Source of the DNA: Heterocephalus glaber
Taxonomy: Eukaryota; Chordata; Mammalia; Rodentia; Bathyergidae
DNA length: 64,000 nucleotides
Direction of reading: 5' to 3'
Assembly (NCBI RefSeq): GCF_000247695.1
Contig: NW_004624776.1
Span: 13,754,804 to 13,818,803, forward strand
Shown: one piece after another, positions 57,698 through 64,000 of the stretch
How the letters are laid out: the number at the start of each line of letters is the position of its first letter
How positions within the stretch are numbered: the first letter of the stretch is position 1
Translations under genes and position numbers: made by a program
The notes under the pieces: generated by a model
What the model was told of the DNA's origin: nothing
Database searches by the model: none
Seen by the model: the letters and a program-made list of their open reading frames with translations, nothing else

Positions 57698-57816
57698 TCT
57701 TTAGACAGGGACAGGGTCTTGCAATGGACTTCATGCTGGGTTTGAATTCACAACAATCCTCCTGCCTCGGCCTCCTGAGTGCTGGGATTACAGGTGTGTG
57801 CTGCCACGCCTGGCTC
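57698..57816 (-). mobile_element. B1 SINE
   Basis: gacagggacagggtcttgca to acaggtgtgtgctgccacgc. Confidence 0.93.
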
Positions 57817-58936
57817 ATGGGTGACATTTTTTTTTACCACTATTAGACCCAATTCTTTGGGTTGATTTTATAGTGAAAATGTGTAAATGGCTCAGATATG
57901 GAAAAGACTTAATTAGAAACTGCTATTGGTTGTAAATACACATTTGTTCAATGTTATTATACTTTGTAAACTTGAAATTATTCTTAGGAAATACTATAAA
58001 TGTGTTGTTAGGGCAAAATGGAAAGAAGCTACTCTGAAACCTTTCTGAGTTAGGCTTTATTGGTTTATTTTGCAGTGCTTGTACATGCCAGGTAATCCTT
58101 GGGTGGTTTGTTGTTGTTACTTGTTTGTTTTGTTTTTGTCTTTTTTTCCATTTGTTTATTTGTGAGCTGGATTTTAAATGTGCTCTTGAACCATCTCTGA
58201 AGTTGCTTCTTCCTTGGTCTGGACTCATTCACCAATACATATTACATCCCTATTACAAGTGAAGGGCCCTGCTAGAGTCTGGGCAGCTGGGATGTGTGCT
58301 CACACAGCCCCCAGAGTGACAGACAGATCAGATGTGTGAAGGGTATGAGGGTTAGAAAGCCCAAACTGTCCAGTCAGTCAGTGCCGAGGGAAACAAGGGG
58401 GGAACTGGATTCAGCTTGTTGGGACAGGGCATAGTCTGGGCTGAGGAAATGTGGATGCAAAGGGTAGAGGCCAAGGAAAGGAAAGCACGTTCCAGAGGGG
58501 GGCAGGGAGTAGCCAGGGCAGAGCTTGCCAACCAGCACACAGGCCTGTCAGCTGAGACTCCACTGCCCTAGTGACTGCCCCTGTGCAACAGTGGACAGAT
58601 AGCCACTGCATGCCTGGTGCCTGCTTCCCCACGCTACCTGCTGTCCTCATGAGGCCACCTCTGGCCCTACCTGGAATAAAGGGCCTGACCCCCAACCCAT
58701 TAGCCAGTTGTATTTATTATGGTGATTACAGAACTCATTTAGATCTTCTATACACAAATGAAATGTAAGTATGAGACTAAAAAGAGAAAATGAAATTGAA
58801 CATTTTGAACAGACTCATTAAAAATTAATTGCTAATAAAAAAATAGGTAAGAATCAACCACTTGGAAAAGTGGAAAAATCAAGGAATCTTGTACTCAGAT
58901 TGCCTGGCTTTGTTGCTTTACTTTAAAAACCAGACC

Positions 58937-59083
58937 TAGATTCTGGGCGTGGTGGCACACTCCTATGATCTGAGCACTTGGGAGGTGGAGCAGAACTGCG
59001 GTAAATTCAAGGCCAGTTGGGGCTACTTAGTGAGTTCAAAGCTAGCCTGCACTACATAGTGAAGGTCTGTCTCAAAGAAAAGG
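58937..59083 (+). mobile_element. B1 SINE
   Basis: ctgggcgtggtggcacactc to gaaggtctgtctcaaagaaa, with the doubled 'agtgagttcaaa...tacatagtga' middle seen in the longer B1 copies. Confidence 0.92.
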
Positions 59084-59229
59084 GCGGACCTGGGAATCTT
59101 AACTGATGCATTATAGGCATGGATAGGAGAGGGTACGAAAAAAATGGAAACTTCCAGCTAGATGGCCGTGCAGGAGCCCCTGTCCTGTACCATGAAGATG
59201 AATAGTTATACCTAAGTTAAAATGCTTAT

Positions 59230-59900
59230 GACATGAGCACATGAATGGATCCGGTTCTTCGGTTTAGGGCTTTCAGGAACCAGACAGCTCCCGTGGGGTG
59301 AGTTGGGCCAGTGCAGGTGAGGTAGAGGGGTCCAGAGGCCATCTCGACTGGAGATCTGGCTAGAAGGACCCTGGGGCAACCAGGAGGTGCTGAAGGGTTT
59401 TACGTAGGGTGAGAATAGCCGGATTTTTGTTTTAGAGATCACTGGCTAATTGTGGAAGGAGGGGAGGAGTCCGTTGCTTAAAGGAGTGGCCACAGAGCCT
59501 TCCACCAGGAAAATGACCATCTTCCAGAGGCAATGGAAGAGCCTGGAGGCCAAGCACAGTGCCAGGACATTCTGGGTGAGGGAGGAATCCGCGCTGACCC
59601 GAGGGCCTGGATCGCAGGGAGCACAGGAGAGCCTGTAGGTGCGGGACCAGGCTGGAGTCAGCTGCTTCCTCCTCATACCCTACCCTAAGGCTTGGGTGAG
59701 GGAAAAGGAGACCCCGTGGTTGTAAGGATTTGGGAGTCACAGGTGGGAGTAGGGGGTGGACAGTGAGAAGCGGATCTGGGGCACTGCTCTGCAGATCAGT
59801 GTTTGGGGACCAGTGAAGAAAAGACATTTCACAAAGAAGATAGAAGAAAATAGCCAGACAGGTAAGTGGAATCCTGGATGGAGGGTGGAGTGGTTGACAG
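59230..59900 (+). repeat. Possible L2 LINE remnant
   Basis: 'tcactggctaattgtggaag', 'aggctggagtcagctgctt' and 'ggtaagtggaatcctggatg' suggest an L2 3' region, but similarity is weak. Confidence 0.3.
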
Positions 59901-60028
59901 TGTGAGTGACAACGAGGTGGTGCTTCCCTTCCCGTAGTCCCAGTTCCTCTGGTGGCTGAGGATGCTTCTGCTCAGAAGACCAGCCTGTGCCCACAGCAAG
60001 ATCCTATCTGCAGAAGGGGCAGGGTCCA

Positions 60029-60110
60029 ACTGGGGATGTAGCTCAGTGGTTCTGGCACCTGCCTTGCAAGCTCAAGGTCCCGAGTTCGATCCCCGGTACC
60101 AAAAAAGAAA
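60029..60110 (+). mobile_element. Young ID SINE with target duplication
   Basis: actggggatgtagctcagtg, ttctggcacctgccttgc, gttcgatccccggtaccaaa. It is flanked by agaaggggcagggtcca at 60012-60028 and the same word with one mismatch at 60111-60127. One of the best preserved copies. Confidence 0.95.
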
Positions 60111-60499
60111 AGAAGGGGCAGGATCCAGAGTGAAAAACAGCCCTGGGCTTCAGAGGCCTGAAGGAGATTGGTGATCTTGATGGAAGTTTGGGTTCAGATC
60201 CAGAAGGGCTGGATGTAGTGTGAGGGTGTGCGAAGGGTCAAGACTAGGATTGAAGTATTTCATCTATGTTGCTTAATCTGAGTCAATGGTTTTGTAAATT
60301 TATAGCCAACAACACTCCATAAGTGATAAGGATTAATTTAAAATGATTTGTTAGGTTACCAAACTAAAAGTTATTTTCGCCTTCCAGTATCTGAAAGCTC
60401 CTTAATACAAATGTTGAGATATTACCTCATACTTCTAAATCAAGGAATGGAACCTTCTGATGTATATGAAATGCTACTATTTCTTTGTTTTGTTGCTTT

Positions 60500-60598
60500 T
60501 TGGACACAGTCCTGCTATGTTGCTGAGGCTGGCCTCAAACTCCAGATCCTCCTGTGTCAGCCTCTTAAGGGTGAGGATTACGCCGCCACGCCCAGCTG
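60500..60598 (-). mobile_element. B1 SINE
   Basis: tggacacagtcctgctatgt to gattacgccgccacgcccag. Confidence 0.9.
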
Positions 60599-60754
60599 TA
60601 ACATTGCTATTCCTATTGAAACCATTTAGTAAGAATTAACACTGCACATTTGTACATTTGAGAGGAAGAGGGTGCTTGAGGTGTAAGTGTGGGTGGGAGC
60701 GTGGGCGCATACTTGAGGGCACAGACATATGTGCATGTGGCACCTTTGTGAAGG

Positions 60755-60890
60755 TTTGCTTGTTTGCTTGTTTGTTTGTTTGAGACAGGGTCTTGGAATA
60801 TAGTCCAGGTTGTCCTTGAACTCACTGTGTAGCCCAGGGAGCCTCCGCTTGGTGGCAATAGTCCTGCCTCATTCCCTTGCAGCACCATCC
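60755..60890 (-). mobile_element. B1 SINE with (TTTG)n tail
   Basis: gcttgtttgtttgtttgaga tail side, gtcttggaatatagtccagg body; the head is diverged. Confidence 0.85.
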
Positions 60891-61691
60891 CCAACTTCTT
60901 TGCACTGATTTTAAGCATGCTGTAAAATCTTTTCTCTTGCTATTTGGATTCCCTTCTTGGTTCTGCATTTTATTCAGATCATTTTATAAAATCAGCTCTT
61001 CTTGCTTGCACCTGTTAGGAGTGATAGCTCTTGGGAAAGCTGGTGAAAATGTTGGTGAGCCAGGGCTTTGATGGTTAGGTGTGGACTCATGTGCCTGGCT
61101 TAGTCCCTTCCTCCTTTCCCATCGCACTTTAAATTCTCATGCCAAGGAATTTCAGGTGCTGCCGTTTATTTATAAAACAGGACAAATCTGTTTACTCTCT
61201 GTAGTATTTGCAGTCAAAGTGTTTTCCTAACTGCTCAGACAGAGCACAGTAAAATCACCCTGTTTTGACCCTGTTGTAAGATAGCATGGAATCTAGAGTC
61301 TGCGGAATTTAGAAATTATGAAAGCTTTGAGTGCAACAGAGATTGCTGACAGGGACACCAGTGCCTGAAGCCACCTTGCCTGCCGTTCTTGGAGATTACA
61401 TTGACGTCAGTAGCAGTTCTCTCAGCTGGTATTTCATCCCTTATCAATGCCTGTAATCAAGGTTTTTAGAAAGGAACATAGTGTTCTCACCCCCGACTCA
61501 GAAAAACATGATGGAAGTACTATATTTTACATTTTTCTAGCAAACTTGTGGAATTTCACCCTTTAGGTGAAAATGTTCTCTATCCTAAAATTTGGATTTA
61601 TTCAAGTATTTCTAACTGCTAGAGTTTAAAAGTAAAAATTCTTAAAATTATTATGAACTAACTACCAAAAAATCGGTAATGGGTGTATTTT

Positions 61692-61779
61692 TTTTTTTTT
61701 TTTGGGGGTGCCAGGGATCAAACTCAGGGCCTTGCACTTGTGAGGCAGGTGCTGGAACCACTGAGCCAAATCCCCAGCC
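61692..61779 (-). mobile_element. Young ID SINE with target duplication
   Basis: A T tail, gggtgccagggatcaaactc and actgagccaaatccccagcc. The word aatgggtgtatttt occurs at 61678-61691 and again at 61780-61793. Confidence 0.94.
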
Positions 61780-61811
61780 AATGGGTGTATTTTGGGGGGG
61801 ATTGTTTTGTG

Positions 61812-61968
61812 TTTGTTTGTTTCTTTGGGTTTTTTGAGACAAAGCCTTGCTATTTAATCCTGGCTTGAACTCACTATGGAGTCCAGGCTGGCCTCAAACT
61901 TGTGTCTATCCTCCTGCCTCGGCTTTCTGAGTGCTGGGATTACAGGTCTCCACCACCATGCCTGGCAG
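61812..61968 (-). mobile_element. B1 SINE
   Basis: tttttgagacaaagccttgc to caggtctccaccaccatgcc, head-to-tail with the preceding ID. Confidence 0.93.
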
Positions 61969-62069
61969 AACATGAGTTTTTAAAGGAGAAGAATGAGTAT
62001 TAACCATCAGAGGAAGGACAGCAGAGTCTAGTCACCCGTCAGGTGACCACCCAGACCAGTACTCTGTAC

Positions 62070-62165
62070 CTGTTGCTGGCCTTATCTTGCAGACAGGAAA
62101 GTGAGGCCTGAAGGTATTTAGCAATGTCCCTACCTCAGCTGAGCGTGACTGAGGCTGCAGAATGT
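62070..62165 (-). repeat. Possible MIR remnant, antisense
   Basis: 'ttatcttgcagacaggaaag', 'tgaggcctgaaggtattta' and 'gcaatgtccctacctcagct' match the antisense MIR order. Confidence 0.45.
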
Positions 62166-62693
62166 GGCACTGGCATGCAAACCAGATCAGACAGTGTCTT
62201 AACTCTAGACTGGAAAGAGGCGGGGACATATGCAGCCGTGGAAGGTATGCAAGGCCTCAGAAGATGAAACGTGTGCTTGTGCTCTCAGAGGACAGGAAGC
62301 GGTGGCCTTCGAGTGGAGAGAGTGCTTTTAGAGGGCGGTTTATACTTGTCTCTGCCTTCGTCCAGGTTCTAGTCAGCGCCTGTGTGCCACGTTTGGAGCA
62401 GTTCTTAGAGAACGCGGCCTGGGGGAAAGTGTAGCGATGGGAGTTAAGCTGCTGAGCACAGGTTTCCCGGGAGTGGTCTTAGGCATTCAGGTGCCCCCAG
62501 CTGTCTCTGAAGGCCTGGAGAGAGGCGCTGCCCACATCGCTGTCTGCAGGCGAGCACAGGCAGTTCTCGCGGTCCTTCTTGGAACTCTGGCTCCGTTTCC
62601 CATGCGCTGTGATTGGCCTGGCCTCCTGTGGTGAAGAGTCCTAAACCCAGCTTGCTCTGGAGGCTGTGTGCTCGCAAATGCTGTGTACTGTGT

Positions 62694-62985
62694 TGTTCTT
62701 TTGGTGCTGGGAATTGAGCCGGGACCTCAGGCGTGCTAATAAACATGGCTTCACCACTGAGCTACATTCCCCACCAGTGTTATGTTGTATGTGATAGTAA
62801 TTGTCTTTTTTTTTTCTGTAGTACTGAAGATTAAACCCAGGGCCTCATACATGATAGGCAAGCATTCTGCCACCAAGCTACATCCTCAGCTCTTTTGATT
62901 TTTAAGGCAAGGTCTTGCTGAGTTGCCCAGGCTGGCCTCCAAGTTGCTAATGCCTCTCTGCAGGCCATTTGCCACCATACCCAGT
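62694..62985 (-). mobile_element. ID SINE followed by B1-ID dimer
   Basis: ID at 62694-62778 (ggtgctgggaattgagccgg to ccactgagctacattcccca, with a small insertion). Dimer at 62808-62985 (gaagattaaacccagggcct; aaggtcttgctgagttgccc; ccatttgccaccatacccag). Confidence 0.88.
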
Positions 62986-63669
62986 GATGTTAAATGTCCT
63001 TTAAATTTCTCTGGAAACTACCATCACTGTGACCTGTAGATTAATAATAATGCCTGCCTTTAATTCATTCAAAATCAAGTCACCTGGTTGTTCATTGATT
63101 TATGTTAATGAGTTAATGTGTGAGGGAACATTGGTCAGAATGACTGATAGCAGGTATAACAAAGTATTTCCTGTTACAGAATCTCCCTCCCAGTTTGGAA
63201 ACAACAGTCCCTTGCCAGACATGGGAGGTGGCCAGGGTCTGAGGGTCTGGGTATGTTTATCTTGGTTATGGGACTTTGTTGTCCATGTAGGAATTGGACT
63301 GTGCTGCAGCCTAGCCAGTAGTAGCCAGAGGTGGCAGCCCCTTGCTTCTCAGCTAAACTGGCACCCACCCTTTAGCTCATTTTGTAAAGTTGACAGTAGT
63401 GCTGCTCCATCCTTCAGGCCTCCACTGTCCAGCACCTGTCCTGTAGCTCTGAGCAGAGGCTGTCTGTGATGCCGGTGGGGACGTGACATCCCTAGGATAT
63501 TCCTAGATCTTTGAGCCTAGATGGGAGGCTGCTGCTTTGAGGAGACAGCAGCAGTTGGGAACTGGTTGCTAAGTATTTATCCAATGGTATGTATTTATCC
63601 AGTCACTAAGTATTTATCTTTCTGCATGTAATCAGAAGGTGGTCACTATAAGAAAATACTGCATGCACT

Positions 63670-63878
63670 GAGCCAGGCCTGAAGGCATATGCCTGTAATC
63701 TTAGTGCTCTGGGAAGCTGAGGGAGGAGAATTTCAAGTTCAAGCCTAGCCTGGGCAATTTAGCAATTTAGTAAGATCCTGTCTAAAGATTAAAAAAAAAT
63801 TTTTTTTTTAAATAAGCTAGGGATGTAGCTCAGTACAAAGGCCCTGGTTTCAATCCCCAGTACTACAAAATAAAAGAA
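63670..63878 (+). mobile_element. B1-ID dimer SINE
   Basis: gagccaggcctgaaggcata to agatcctgtctaaagattaa, an A/T linker, then gctagggatgtagctcagta to ttcaatccccagtactacaa. Confidence 0.93.
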
Positions 63879-64000
63879 AGTATGTACCATAAGAAGATAC
63901 CAGAAATTCAGAGCTAGAAGGAACCTTAGCAACCACCTAGCCAATCTTGGGAAATCTCAGATGAAAATATATATGGGTCTGGGCCACTCGGCCTCCTGTG

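Larger units (their letters stand above)
48223..64000 (+). other. SPATA13: Start of a long SPATA13 intron (at least 15.8 kb)
   Basis: Begins with donor GTGAGT. No further SPATA13 exon is seen up to the window end. The interval is SINE-dense. Nothing is recognised at about 48223-48655, 48830-49115, 49293-49735, 49925-51080, 52083-52755, 52860-53195, 53280-53650, 56870-57695, 57820-58930, 60111-60495, 60895-61675, 61970-62690 and 62990-63665. Blocks 50200-50900 and 57080-57560 are moderately GC-rich, but I cannot call a promoter in them. Confidence 0.85.

Noticed and set aside
60029..60110. Possible tRNA gene (A-box and B-box like words, also in other ID copies)
   Set aside because: Poly-A tail and target duplications mark it as an ID retroposon; the anticodon-arm region is not tRNA-like.
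63029..63469. 146-codon plus-strand ORF near the right edge
   Set aside because: It starts in AT-rich intron sequence, lacks SPATA13 similarity and has no convincing splice context.

Overview
This window is nuclear DNA from a rodent. It is dominated by interspersed repeats and carries part of one recognisable protein-coding gene, SPATA13 (ASEF2/ARHGEF29, a Rac1/Cdc42 guanine-nucleotide exchange factor), on the + strand. The rodent call rests on dozens of tRNA-derived ID SINEs, 7SL-derived B1 SINEs and B1-ID fusion dimers (B1-dID type). B1-dID elements are known from squirrel-related rodents, so a sciuromorph host (squirrel, mountain beaver or dormouse group) is my inference; species cannot be fixed from the sequence.

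Layout. 1-3440: the 5' two-thirds of an antisense LINE-1, broken by mutations and cut by the left window edge inside its reverse-transcriptase domain. 3440-25077: DNA upstream of the first visible coding exon, probably SPATA13 5' intron or flank, holding ancient L1M pieces, MaLR LTRs, Tigger-type DNA transposon fossils, a small L1 tail insertion with a perfect target-site duplication, and a 31-bp minisatellite interrupted by a 100-N assembly gap (24108-24207). 25078-26778: a large GC-rich SPATA13 exon. 26779-45360: an 18.6-kb intron. 45361-45699: second coding exon, which contains the ATG that begins the short ASEF2 isoform. 45700-48077: a 2.4-kb intron. 48078-48222: third coding exon. 48223-64000: the start of a long intron, very dense in SINEs. 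The SH3, DH and PH exons must lie to the right of the window.

The three exons join in frame (phases 0, 0, then 1) to give about 676 residues: the long-isoform N-terminal region plus the start of the APC-binding region. No other gene, structural RNA gene, CRISPR array or replication origin is supported; long ORFs elsewhere are repeat-derived or antisense shadows.

The observations most worth checking are: (a) an open reading frame that runs through the 5' splice site of the large exon into a strongly hydrophobic tail, with an AATAAA downstream, compatible with an intronic-polyadenylation isoform; (b) an apparently lineage-specific ID SINE subfamily with a distinctive middle segment and a GGTACC end, several copies still flanked by target-site duplications; (c) a minisatellite unit that is stop-free in all six frames; (d) an unusually SINE-poor zone around the large exon. 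I found no convincing novel multi-gene system here.
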